A DNA stretch of 13,279 nt, taken from contig CAZHYM010000016.1 in NCBI GenBank assembly GCA_964536785.1, positions 1 through 13,279 of the forward strand, in the 5' to 3' direction. The notes below the pieces were generated by a model. The model saw nothing but the letters and a program-made list of their open reading frames with translations, was not told where the DNA came from and searched no databases. How positions within the stretch are numbered: the stretch's first letter is position 1; every line of letters begins with the position of its first letter. This DNA comes from CAZHYM01 sp964536785. GTDB taxonomy: Bacteria; Patescibacteriota; Saccharimonadia; Saccharimonadales; Saccharimonadaceae. Both the position numbers and the translations under genes were made by a program. Below are positions 1-6,964 of this stretch, one piece after another.

Positions 1-22
1 AGTCATTATTCACCACTAGGCA

Positions 23-241
23 CTAGTTGCCCCCGATTATAATCTCTACTGTTGGGTTTATGGCTTCACTATTAAAAACATTCTTATTCGGCTTTACTAC
101 TTCTGATGCTAAAGGTTCAATTGTCTTGACTTCCATTGAAGATTCATCTGGTTTACCTAACAAAGCGTTAAGTAAAAAATACGAACTAAATAGACTGACA
201 GCTACCACTAAAATGATGAGCGCCATTTCACTTCTTTTCAT
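23..241 (-). CDS. Small single-pass membrane protein, fourth gene of the pilMNO operon
   Basis: A 72-residue protein that I do not recognise by sequence. It starts with a short basic stretch (MKRSE), then one hydrophobic segment at about residues 6-28, then a polar 44-residue tail that would lie outside the cell, ending in GGN and a TAG stop. There is no lipobox cysteine; the protein has no cysteine at all. The ATG follows pilO after one base, and its SD (AGGAG, 248-252, 6 bases from the start) is built from the last codons of pilO, so it is certainly part of the operon. In Proteobacteria the gene after pilO is the lipoprotein pilP. This one sits in that place but is far shorter, is not a lipoprotein and shows no PilP similarity that I can see. 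A role as an accessory subunit of the inner-membrane pilus platform is inferred from position only. Downstream there are only 22 bases before the window ends. Confidence 0.8.
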   Translation of the reverse strand: MKRSEMALIILVVAVSLFSSYFLLNALLGKPDESSMEVKTIEPLASEVVKPNKNVFNSEAINPTVEIIIGGN

Positions 242-242
242 C

Positions 243-920
243 TTATTCTCCTGCCTTTACTGTTTTTGTCTTTAAACTCGCTTGAAGCATCGGCTCATAG
301 TAAGTATGCCCCTCTATGGTCAGCCAATTTTTTTCATCTCCTTGTTCAATTATTAATCTGTCAACGTGCATGACCCTTATAGATCTCTCCAGGTTTCTTA
401 GAACAAGGTTTAAATCATTGACTCTAGGGCTAGAGACTTTAAATGCAAAACTAATTTTATTTTCAGCCGTAGCCGTAATTGATTCCTCGATTAATGCTTC
501 CGAATCAGTGTTTTGCACCATTAACGTTTCAATTTCTGTCCCCTGAACGCTCAAGAGCTTCTCTTTAAGACTTGAGCCGAGTGCGGTTGAGTTAAGTTGA
601 GCAGGAAGCGAATCTAGCACAACGGTTAGCGGATCTTGGTCGCTCTTAAATTTACTAGAAAGCAAAGCCTCGTTGGTTTTTAATACCTTTATGTCTTCTT
701 CTAGTTTTGGAACATTTTTATTATTTTGTCTAAGTGTCGAAATGGTATTGTTCTTCTCTGACAAAACTTTCTGATTAAAAATAATCTTTTTAATTAAGAA
801 AGTTGCTCCGACTAATGAGAAGCCGGCAATGAATGCGGCCACTGCCACAACTATAAAGATATTATGATTCGCCTTGTGAATTTTTTGTCTCTTCCTGAGA
901 GCTACTTCTTTTTTAGCCAT
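243..920 (-). CDS. pilO: PilO-like type IV pilus inner-membrane alignment protein
   Basis: A 225-residue bitopic membrane protein with a basic cytoplasmic N-terminus (residues 1-19), one transmembrane helix at about 20-44, a charged heptad-like stretch at about 48-92 (probable coiled coil), and a C-terminal globular part at about 95-225 with the alternating beta/alpha look of the PilO ferredoxin-like fold. In known systems PilO pairs with PilN in the periplasmic face of the membrane and connects pilin assembly to cytoplasmic PilM. The call rests on topology, length and gene order after pilM-pilN; sequence identity to textbook PilO is weak. The start is one base after the pilN stop, with a perfect SD AGGAGG at 929-934 overlapping the end of pilN. 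The last codons supply the SD for the next small gene. Only the fine subfamily is in doubt. Confidence 0.82.
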   Translation of the reverse strand: MAKKEVALRKRQKIHKANHNIFIVVAVAAFIAGFSLVGATFLIKKIIFNQKVLSEKNNTISTLRQNNKNVPKLEEDIKVLKTNEALLSSKFKSDQDPLTVVLDSLPAQLNSTALGSSLKEKLLSVQGTEIETLMVQNTDSEALIEESITATAENKISFAFKVSSPRVNDLNLVLRNLERSIRVMHVDRLIIEQGDEKNWLTIEGHTYYEPMLQASLKTKTVKAGE

Positions 921-921
921 T

Positions 922-1701
922 TTAATTTCCTCCTACTTTATTAGGATCCGTGGACGCTTGTGGCGCAAATAAATCCTCAGGTATAGTCGAAACGGAATCG
1001 GTTACATTTTGTCTAGAAATTGATTTGATTACAATATTTCGATTAGTTGATGCAATTAATTTAGGATTAACAGTAAAACCGACTTTGAATAAAAGCACTT
1101 TATCCTGAGTGGTGCTTTCTCCAAAAATCGGCTGATCAATTAGTTTAATACCTTCAGTTAATCTCTCAACCACAGGTTCAGCTGGCGTTTCCTCGCCCTC
1201 AACTACTTCTGCTGGTATCTCGATGTCGGTGCCTAAGATTGTTTTTTGTAACTTCTCTAGACCAATATAGCCATTGCTAGATTGGCCTTCGATAATTATC
1301 TCGCCCGTGTCTGATTTGTACTCCATTTTTGAAACTTTTATCTGGCTTGACTCGCCCTCAACGACTACAGTTAACATAGTAAATAACCTCGAAGAAATTG
1401 GTTTTTTGTCATGCAAGCTATCGATCTTTGAGAGCTGATTTTGCAAAGTTATCATTTGGTCAATGCCTTTATGATTCTTGAAGTTTTCAAACTCTTTTGA
1501 AATTGTCTTATCAGCGTTACTAAGTAGAAACGTTTGACCGACAAAAGCTGTCATTGCCAAAAACGCTACAAAACCTAAAGCACCTAGAGTAACAATTGCT
1601 GCAGTAGCGATCACTCGATTTCGTTGTCTCTCTGCCTGAATTAGCTCCTGCTTTACATCTGGGACTAAGTTAACTTGTACGATTTTTCGTTCGCTTGCCA
1701 T
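922..1701 (-). CDS. pilN: PilN-like type IV pilus assembly protein with extended C-terminus
   Basis: A 259-residue bitopic protein. Residues 9-14 read QVNLVP, the counterpart of the (I/V)NLLP motif that in PilN families docks into a groove of PilM, and this sits directly after a short polar N-terminus as expected. One transmembrane helix at about 29-54 is followed by a coiled-coil-like stretch (about 62-98) and a beta-rich domain (about 104-160, 185-215). It is longer than the roughly 180-210 residues common for PilN: there is a Glu/Pro/Val-rich segment at about 161-184 inside the globular domain and an extra polar tail at about 217-259. The ATG directly abuts the pilM stop and its SD GGAGGG (1710-1715) lies in the final pilM codons, so translation is likely coupled. 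PilN would link PilM in the cytoplasm to PilO across the membrane. Confidence 0.88.
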   Translation of the reverse strand: MASERKIVQVNLVPDVKQELIQAERQRNRVIATAAIVTLGALGFVAFLAMTAFVGQTFLLSNADKTISKEFENFKNHKGIDQMITLQNQLSKIDSLHDKKPISSRLFTMLTVVVEGESSQIKVSKMEYKSDTGEIIIEGQSSNGYIGLEKLQKTILGTDIEIPAEVVEGEETPAEPVVERLTEGIKLIDQPIFGESTTQDKVLLFKVGFTVNPKLIASTNRNIVIKSISRQNVTDSVSTIPEDLFAPQASTDPNKVGGN

Positions 1702-2760
1702 TTAATTAGCCCTCCGTTGCGCTAGACCAACAGCGACCGCAAACTCTTGACCAAAATTGGCTAAATCTCTTTCCTGCTGAGGGCTTAGAGCAACATTTTG
1801 CCACGGACTTCCAATAGTGGTGGTTGTATTTGCTTTGTTAGCAATATAATTGTTCATCATTGGGATAACTCCTGCGTAACCGGACACAATCACTTTTGCC
1901 ATCGGAACTTGTGGATATTTGGTTTGAAAGAACTTTATTGATTTACTAATTTCGCTTGCAAAATTTTCTAAATTTGATTCGAGCGCCTTATAGACCCTAC
2001 CCTCTAACTTATCTGGCGATAAACCAAATTTTAGGATAAATTGCCTTGCTTGGTCGTCTTTGATGCTCAGGTTTTGGACAGCTGCTTTGACAAAAGTTGA
2101 AAGACCTATTGGGATAGAGCGAACTAATCTGGGTGCTCCGTCGTAAACTATTGCTAAATCAGTAGTCATCTCACCTAGATCAACAATAAAATTTGCCGAC
2201 TGGCCATCAGGTATATCTAGTGATCGAGTCATAGCTATTTGGTCAGGCTCAGCAGCGATTACGTCCAAGCCTAAGCCTTCAATAAATTCCAATCTATCCT
2301 CAGAATAGTCAATCGCTACGCTAGCCAACAACACTTCTTGTTTGTCTGGGTTATTTATCGATTTTCCTAAAAAGGCCCAATCTACCTTAGCGTCATCAAT
2401 TGACATAGGAATATACTGATCGATCTGATATTTGATAGTTTTCTGAAGCTCAGATTCTGATTGATTCGGGACGTCTATTATAGTCGTAAAAGTCTTAGCA
2501 GATGGCAATCCAATTGCCACATTTTTCGTCTTAATACCACTTTGTCCTATTGCGGTAAGAATTATCTCACCTAATTTCTTCCGACTAGCTTCTGAATTAC
2601 CCATCGCCGTTTGCACGTCAATCGGGGCGTAACCAAAGTGTTTCAAGCTATACTCACCTGCCTGATCCGAGTTACTACGTTTTGATAGCTGAACGACACG
2701 AACTGAGCTAGTCCCAATGTCTAGTCCGAAAAAGTCGCCCACGCCTTTGAATATATCCAT
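1702..2760 (-). CDS. pilM: PilM, actin-like ATP-binding protein of the type IV pilus platform
   Basis: A 352-residue cytoplasmic protein of the actin/FtsA fold. The phosphate-1 loop is GLDIGTSSV (residues 12-20), the phosphate-2 loop is VDLGEMTTDL (193-202), and the adenosine motif is VSGYAGVIP (292-300). The PilM-typical SPWQNV (318-323) and the C-terminal FAVAVGLA (340-347) are also present. Length matches the family (about 350). PilM binds the N-terminal NLVP peptide of PilN and transmits the state of the cytoplasmic motors (PilB/PilT, not in this window) to the membrane platform. It heads the operon pilM-pilN-pilO-small gene. No SD precedes the ATG; instead a TATAAT box ends 9 bases upstream, so the mRNA should have a leader of only about 3 bases. 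Confidence 0.95.
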   Translation of the reverse strand: MDIFKGVGDFFGLDIGTSSVRVVQLSKRSNSDQAGEYSLKHFGYAPIDVQTAMGNSEASRKKLGEIILTAIGQSGIKTKNVAIGLPSAKTFTTIIDVPNQSESELQKTIKYQIDQYIPMSIDDAKVDWAFLGKSINNPDKQEVLLASVAIDYSEDRLEFIEGLGLDVIAAEPDQIAMTRSLDIPDGQSANFIVDLGEMTTDLAIVYDGAPRLVRSIPIGLSTFVKAAVQNLSIKDDQARQFILKFGLSPDKLEGRVYKALESNLENFASEISKSIKFFQTKYPQVPMAKVIVSGYAGVIPMMNNYIANKANTTTTIGSPWQNVALSPQQERDLANFGQEFAVAVGLAQRRAN

Positions 2761-2769
2761 TCTGATTCA

Positions 2770-2798
2770 ATTATACATAAGCTTCTTATCAGTTGCAA
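2770..2798 (-). promoter_or_regulatory. Promoter of the pilM operon, near-leaderless
   Basis: On the minus strand the -35 hexamer is TTGCAA (2793-2798; 4 of 6 to TTGACA), the spacer is 17 bases, and the -10 is a perfect TATAAT (2770-2775). Nine bases separate the -10 from the pilM ATG, so transcription should start about 3 bases before it. There is no SD in between. Promoter function is inferred from consensus match and spacing. Confidence 0.72.
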
Positions 2799-2850
2799 CC
2801 ATAAAATAAACCTGTAATATATGCAATTTATAGGTGTTATTGGCTAAATT

Positions 2851-2859
2851 TGATAAAAT
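2851..2859 (+). promoter_or_regulatory. Extended -10 promoter of ychF, leaderless
   Basis: The plus strand reads TG-A-TAAAAT, an extended -10 (TGn plus a 5-of-6 match to TATAAT at 2854-2859). Seven bases later is the ychF ATG, so the predicted first transcribed base is at or within 1 base of the ATG. No convincing -35 is present, as is common with extended -10 promoters. It is divergent from the pilM promoter in the same 106-base gap. Confidence 0.6.
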
Positions 2860-2866
2860 CAGAGAC

Positions 2867-3943
2867 ATGAGTTTATCAATAGGAATTGTAGGATTGCCGA
2901 ACGTCGGCAAATCAACATTATTTAACGTGCTGACTAAAGGTAACATTTTAGCTGCCAACTACCCTTTTGCTACTATCGAGCCGAACACCGGTGTCGTACC
3001 AGTTCCAGACGAGCGACTAAACAATTTAGCAAAAATATATGAATCAAAAAAAGTCACTCCAGCGACAATAGAATTCGTTGACATCGCTGGCTTGGTTGCC
3101 GGAGCAAGTCAAGGCGAAGGACTGGGTAATAAATTTTTGGCCAACATTAGAGAGTGCCAAGCGATAGTTCATATCGTTCGGGCATTTCAAGACCCAGACG
3201 TAATCCATGTCGACGCCACAATCAATCCCAAAAAGGATATTGAAACAATTAACACTGAACTAATCTTGGCGGATTTACAATCCATAGACAGCAAAATTGC
3301 GAAGCTAAACAAAGAAGCAAAAGCCGACCCCAAAAAACGCTTACTGCAAGATTCTTTGCTTAAAGTTAAGACTGAACTTGAGTCAGGAAATATGCTAAAC
3401 CAGTTAGATGAAATACAGAGACAGGCCGTAACCGACTTGAACCTCTTAACCGATAAGCCAGTCATATACGTATTTAACATTTCAGAAAAGGACTTGCATA
3501 GCCAGGAAAAAATGACTGAGTTGTCGAATCTAGTTAAGCCAAGTCCAAGTTTATTTATAGCCGTTAAGCTTGAAGATGAACTAAAAGATCTTTCTCAAGA
3601 TGACGCAAAACAGTTCCTTGAAAGCTTTGGGATTAACGAGTCTGGACTAGTGAAGCTTGTTAAAACCGCCTACGATTTGCTTGGACTACAGAGCTATTTG
3701 ACTGCAGGCAAAGATGAAACAAGGGCCTGGACAATCAAAAAAGGCGCAACCGCTCCTGAAGCGGCAGGTGTGATCCACACGGATTTTGAAAAAGGTTTTA
3801 TCGCCGCTCAAATAGTTAGTTACGATGATCTGATAGGCTATGGCAATGAGGCAAAAGCAAGAGAGGCTGGGAAAGTTCGAACCGAAGGCCGTACCTACAT
3901 TATGCAACCAAATGACGTCGTGGAATTCAGATTTAACGTTTAG
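2867..3943 (+). CDS. ychF: YchF/OLA1-family redox-regulated ATPase
   Basis: A 358-residue P-loop protein of the Obg superfamily; YchF is usually about 363. G1 is GLPNVGKS (residues 9-16), the switch region carries NYPFATI (31-37), and G3 is DIAGLVAGAS (72-81). The G4 position reads NISE (204-207) instead of NKxD; an NxxE there is the known signature of YchF/OLA1 preference for ATP over GTP. A helical coiled-coil region follows G3 (about 125-185), and the C-terminal TGS domain spans about 276-358, ending VVEFRFNV. YchF associates with ribosomes and the translation/stress response. I chose the ATG at 2867 because it matches the family start (MSLSIGIVGLP) and because an in-frame GTG at 2834 would lie upstream of the likely promoter. 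The gene is alone on the plus strand; its last 11 bases overlap the end of tlyA. Confidence 0.97.
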   Translation: MSLSIGIVGLPNVGKSTLFNVLTKGNILAANYPFATIEPNTGVVPVPDERLNNLAKIYESKKVTPATIEFVDIAGLVAGASQGEGLGNKFLANIRECQAIVHIVRAFQDPDVIHVDATINPKKDIETINTELILADLQSIDSKIAKLNKEAKADPKKRLLQDSLLKVKTELESGNMLNQLDEIQRQAVTDLNLLTDKPVIYVFNISEKDLHSQEKMTELSNLVKPSPSLFIAVKLEDELKDLSQDDAKQFLESFGINESGLVKLVKTAYDLLGLQSYLTAGKDETRAWTIKKGATAPEAAGVIHTDFEKGFIAAQIVSYDDLIGYGNEAKAREAGKVRTEGRTYIMQPNDVVEFRFNV

Positions 3944-4673
3944 GGCTTAGCAGGTAAAACCGTTCAACATTTCCTTTTTCACCAGAAATCTTACTATCCT
4001 GCTTTCTTATAATTTTGTAATATTTCTTTACCCAAAGCTCAAACTCATGCATGATTTCACGTCTAATTCTGTTATTTTTTACCACACCCTTAGATGTTTC
4101 GCCTGGGTCTGCTTCAAATTGTGGCTTCAGCATCGCCACAGTTAATGTTTCGTCTTGAACAAATTTTTTATTCAAGTTTTTATGCAGATAAGGTAAAATC
4201 TTTCGTAAAGAAATAAATGACACATCAATCAATATCAGGTCCGGTCTAGAACTATTTTCGTCAATCTTAAATTTACGTATGTCTGTTTTCTCATGCAGTT
4301 CAATTCTCTCATCTCCTCTTAACGAAGGGTGCATCTGATCGGTCCCAACGTCAACTGCAATGACTTTTTTAGCACCGTTTTTTAATGCAAAATCAGTAAA
4401 TCCACCAGTAGAACTCCCAACGTCTAGCACTATTTTATTATTAAAATTCAGACCCATCGATCTTGCAATGCTTTCTAATTTAAGTCCAGCCCTAGATACA
4501 TACTGGGTTGAAACCATTACTTGTACTACATCCTCAGCTCCGACTAAGAGCCCCGCTTTTTTAGCCACTTCTCCGTTAACCATGACTTTACCTAGTTTAA
4601 TATAACTGGTAGCCTGAGACCGGCTTCGCACAACTTTATCAACCACTAACTTCACATCTAACCTTTGTTTCAT
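3933..4673 (-). CDS. tlyA: TlyA-family rRNA 2'-O-methyltransferase (S4 plus FtsJ-like domains)
   Basis: A 246-residue protein with an N-terminal S4 RNA-binding domain (about residues 1-60) joined by an RAGLKL linker (61-66) to a Rossmann FtsJ/RrmJ-like methyltransferase. The S-adenosylmethionine loop is LDVGSSTGGF (83-92). The K-D-K-E set expected of 2'-O-methyltransferases is present: a Lys in RAGLKL, Asp150 in LIDVSF, Lys183 in MLKPQF and Glu237 near the C-terminus. Characterised TlyA proteins methylate C1409 of 16S and/or C1920 of 23S rRNA (the second class affects capreomycin sensitivity); the older haemolysin name is probably misleading. At 246 residues it lies between the two usual size classes, so I would not guess the target. 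Its ATG overlaps the TGA of the upstream hydrolase as ATGA, indicating translational coupling, and its 3' end overlaps ychF by 11 bases on the opposite strand. Confidence 0.93.
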   Translation of the reverse strand: MKQRLDVKLVVDKVVRSRSQATSYIKLGKVMVNGEVAKKAGLLVGAEDVVQVMVSTQYVSRAGLKLESIARSMGLNFNNKIVLDVGSSTGGFTDFALKNGAKKVIAVDVGTDQMHPSLRGDERIELHEKTDIRKFKIDENSSRPDLILIDVSFISLRKILPYLHKNLNKKFVQDETLTVAMLKPQFEADPGETSKGVVKNNRIRREIMHEFELWVKKYYKIIRKQDSKISGEKGNVERFYLLSPKR

Positions 4674-6370
4674 GGATAAACTATTGCCTCGACTTGCCGA
4701 GTTATGTCAGCTATTTTGTCCCAACTTTTGCCCTTTGTCATAACAACTAAAATATATGTTCCTTTAGGATGATAGACTATAGCCGCATCGTGATAATAAT
4801 CCCACAAATAGCCCACCTTGTCAGCCACCACGGCCGACGTTCCACTTGGTACGCCCTTTCGATGAATTTGACGTTTCATCAGATCAAGCATCTTTGTGGA
4901 AGCAGAACCCTCAAATAAATTTTGATAATAAATTCCTAGAAGCATCTTTTCTAGGTCCTGGGCTGATGTATGTACGGCTGTAGAATGTGCGAAGTTTGTA
5001 GCCTGACTAAATCCACCGGCATATAAATAACTATTAAATTCGGTCCGACTCCCCCACTGCCTCAACCATTCCTCTGCACACTGGTTGGTTGATATCGTAA
5101 TCATAATTCTCAAACAGTCATCAACTGTCGTGCTAAGTATTGGAGCGTCTAAACTCGTCTTACCTAGCTTAATATCGTTAAAAAGCTTATAGGCAATAAA
5201 GAGCTTATAAGTACTGGCTGAAGGTAGAGAGTCAGAAGCATTAGCAGAAGCCGTCCATCTTTCCCCAGAAAGCTGTCTAAAAGCTAATTTAATCGTACCA
5301 TCACCAGAAATAGAGTCAAAATAAGCCTGAATCCCGGCCTGAGAATTAGTGTAACCTGAATCGTATCTAACGCTAGGGGCTACCGCTAAAGTTGAAACCA
5401 TAATCGTCTCAGAGATTTCGTCTTCAAATAACTGTTTTTCAACGCTAATTATAGCCTCATCAATATTCAGGGCTTTCCCGCTACTACCTTCAATTTTTTC
5501 AGTCACTCGACCGTCAACCATCTTTATGGTTGTCGGAGTTGGTTGAACTGCGACCAATGGCTCAACATTCGCTCGCAGATATTCTTCCAGAGGCACTCGA
5601 TCTATAGACAAAGCTAGGCTTTTGTCTGTCGATGGTTTTAGCCACGAAGCGATAGCTAGTGGGCTTGCTTTTATTGTATCTCCGTCAGGAACAAGAAATT
5701 GGATGTCCTTATTTATGACAGTCTCTGCTTGGAGCTTCAGACCAACTAATTCTTCCCCGCTAAGTTTGGGCTTAACTACTTGCTGTGGAATTTCTATCTG
5801 GTTCGTTAAGCCAATTTCGTAACGCCCATTAGATAACAAGGACTTCAGCTCAGTGGCAGGAAGTTTAACTCCATTTTGACCTTCTTCGATAATAACATTG
5901 CCTTGAGAAATTGTAAGTCCCGCATCTACGGCCGGTCGATTTAAGTCTTTAGCAATTTGCTCGATAACTTTATCAATACCGTCGCTAACAAACTTAATTT
6001 TGATTCCATTATCTGAGGCGCCTTTGGTCAGGATAGAGAAAGGCATGAATCTCTCACTCAATAAATAATTTGTCAGCTCGTTAACTTTGTCTTCGATCAG
6101 AGGCTCGGCCCCTAGCTCAGACAAACTATAGATTTTTGAATATCCAGCCTTCGTCGTCAGCTCAATTTTAGTATTAATTAGTTCATGGCTTAAAATATTT
6201 ATTGCATCGTCTTTGGGCAAGTTACCGATTGAACGAGAACCAACTCTTGCTAATGGCAAAGTCCGATCTTTCGGATATAGCAATTGGGCTAAAATCAAAT
6301 TCGATAAAACAATAAAAATAGCCAAGAAACAATAAATGGCGATTATGCGCCCTTTTGGACCGAGTTTCAT
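4670..6370 (-). CDS. Membrane-anchored serine hydrolase, PG_binding_4/VanW-type N-terminus plus class A beta-lactamase-like domain
   Basis: A 566-residue protein from the ATG at 6370. Residues 7-30 form a signal-anchor helix with no clear cleavage site, placing the rest outside the cell. Residues about 35-335 resemble tandem PG_binding_4 modules as in VanW/YoaR proteins (for example YSLSELGAEP and GVKLPATELKSLL). The C-terminal third is a penicillin-recognising fold: nucleophile motif STYK (386-389), STN (427-429, for SDN), and KVG (518-520, for KTG). I see no ExxLN omega-loop glutamate, the residue class A enzymes use for deacylation, so a D,D-peptidase or wall-remodelling role is likelier than drug resistance. 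An in-frame ATG at 6451 would add 27 residues but overlaps efp and lies upstream of the promoter; the family-like start MKLGPKGRII directly before the helix is better. The gene is coupled to tlyA downstream. Confidence 0.85.
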   Translation of the reverse strand: MKLGPKGRIIAIYCFLAIFIVLSNLILAQLLYPKDRTLPLARVGSRSIGNLPKDDAINILSHELINTKIELTTKAGYSKIYSLSELGAEPLIEDKVNELTNYLLSERFMPFSILTKGASDNGIKIKFVSDGIDKVIEQIAKDLNRPAVDAGLTISQGNVIIEEGQNGVKLPATELKSLLSNGRYEIGLTNQIEIPQQVVKPKLSGEELVGLKLQAETVINKDIQFLVPDGDTIKASPLAIASWLKPSTDKSLALSIDRVPLEEYLRANVEPLVAVQPTPTTIKMVDGRVTEKIEGSSGKALNIDEAIISVEKQLFEDEISETIMVSTLAVAPSVRYDSGYTNSQAGIQAYFDSISGDGTIKLAFRQLSGERWTASANASDSLPSASTYKLFIAYKLFNDIKLGKTSLDAPILSTTVDDCLRIMITISTNQCAEEWLRQWGSRTEFNSYLYAGGFSQATNFAHSTAVHTSAQDLEKMLLGIYYQNLFEGSASTKMLDLMKRQIHRKGVPSGTSAVVADKVGYLWDYYHDAAIVYHPKGTYILVVMTKGKSWDKIADITRQVEAIVYP

Positions 6371-6376
6371 GGCTAT

Positions 6377-6385
6377 ATTATAGCA
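6377..6385 (-). promoter_or_regulatory. Extended -10 promoter of the serine hydrolase-tlyA unit, leaderless
   Basis: The minus strand reads TG-C-TATAAT: a perfect extended -10, with TATAAT at 6377-6382. Six bases (ATAGCC) then lead straight into the ATG at 6370, so the predicted first transcribed base is the A of the start codon. No SD and no clear -35 are visible. It fills the 22-base gap after the efp stop. Confidence 0.72.
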
Positions 6386-6392
6386 CTTACGC

Positions 6393-6953
6393 TTATTTCT
6401 TACGTTCGCGATAAAGGCCCGTCTCAGTATCGACAGATATCTCATCGCCAATCTTTACAAAAGCTGGAACTTTAATGACTAAGCCAGTTTCTAGCTCAGC
6501 GTCTTTCATCACACTTGATGATGTATCACCTTTTACCACATCCTCAGTGTAAACCACCTTCAGATATAAGTTTTTTGGCAACACAAGACGAATAACTCTA
6601 CCTTCAAAAAACTGGAGGTTGACTTCTGAACCTTCTACCAAATAGTTCGCTTCATCATCAATAAAGTCTAAGCTAAGCTCAAACTGCTCAAAGTTCTCTT
6701 GATTCATAAAATATAAATTATCTGAATCTTTGTACAGGTACTGAACGGTTTGAGTCTCAACCTCAGCTGACTCAATTTTTTCTTGGCCTTTAAAGGTTTT
6801 CGGTAGCACTGATCCATCAATCAAATTTTTTATCTTGACGTTAACGATACTTCCGCCCCGTCCCATCACTTTCTGAGAATACTCAATAACTTGATAAGGT
6901 TTTGAGTCTAATTGAATAACCACACCTTTTTTCAGTTCAGTCGGAGAATACAC
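6393..6953 (-). CDS. efp: Elongation factor P with arginine at the loop tip
   Basis: A 186-residue protein with the three EF-P domains: KOW-like domain I (about residues 1-64), OB domain II (about 66-126) and OB domain III (about 130-186, with the typical VPAFVKIGDEISVDTETG). EF-P enters the ribosomal E site and rescues stalling at consecutive prolines. The domain I loop reads VMGRGGS (residues 29-35), so the tip that carries modified lysine in E. coli (KPGKG) is Arg32 here. In the known Arg32 group the residue is rhamnosylated by EarP; no EarP is in the window. The start is GTG: it gives the family N-terminus MYSPTELKKG and has an SD AGGAG 6 bases upstream. It is the last gene of rpsF-ssb-rpsR-efp and starts 9 bases after the rpsR stop. 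Confidence 0.97.
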   Translation of the reverse strand: MYSPTELKKGVVIQLDSKPYQVIEYSQKVMGRGGSIVNVKIKNLIDGSVLPKTFKGQEKIESAEVETQTVQYLYKDSDNLYFMNQENFEQFELSLDFIDDEANYLVEGSEVNLQFFEGRVIRLVLPKNLYLKVVYTEDVVKGDTSSSVMKDAELETGLVIKVPAFVKIGDEISVDTETGLYRERKK

Positions 6954-6959
6954 AAAAAG

Positions 6960-6964
6960 CTCCT
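6960..6964 (-). promoter_or_regulatory. Ribosome binding site of efp, supports a GTG start
   Basis: AGGAG on the minus strand overlaps the TAG stop of rpsR (6963-6965) and stands 6 bases before the GTG of efp. Its strength and spacing explain a GTG start and suggest coupling to rpsR translation. Confidence 0.75.

Noticed and set aside
1..22. Possible start of the next pilus operon gene (GGTGA then ATG at positions 6-4, minus strand)
   Set aside because: Only two codons are visible, so no product can be assigned and GTG alternatives exist.
27..275. Plus-strand open frame opposite the small pilus gene and the end of pilO
   Set aside because: It is the antisense shadow of two tightly coupled genes, with no SD or promoter.
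2834..2866. Upstream in-frame GTG start for ychF
   Set aside because: It adds 11 residues absent from the family, has no SD and lies upstream of the predicted promoter start.
2767..2958. Minus-strand open frame antisense to the ychF start
   Set aside because: It has no SD, overlaps a well-supported gene and shows no recognisable protein character.
4670..4672. UGA read as an amino acid (alternative code)
   Set aside because: The TGA ends the hydrolase at the natural fold end and overlaps the tlyA start; all other genes fit the standard code.
4670..6370. Beta-lactamase resistance gene
   Set aside because: The deacylating Glu motif is not visible and KTG is altered; the architecture fits a cell-wall enzyme.
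6371..6451. Upstream in-frame ATG for the serine hydrolase
   Set aside because: It overlaps efp by 59 bases, precedes the extended -10 promoter and puts an unlikely basic extension before the membrane anchor.
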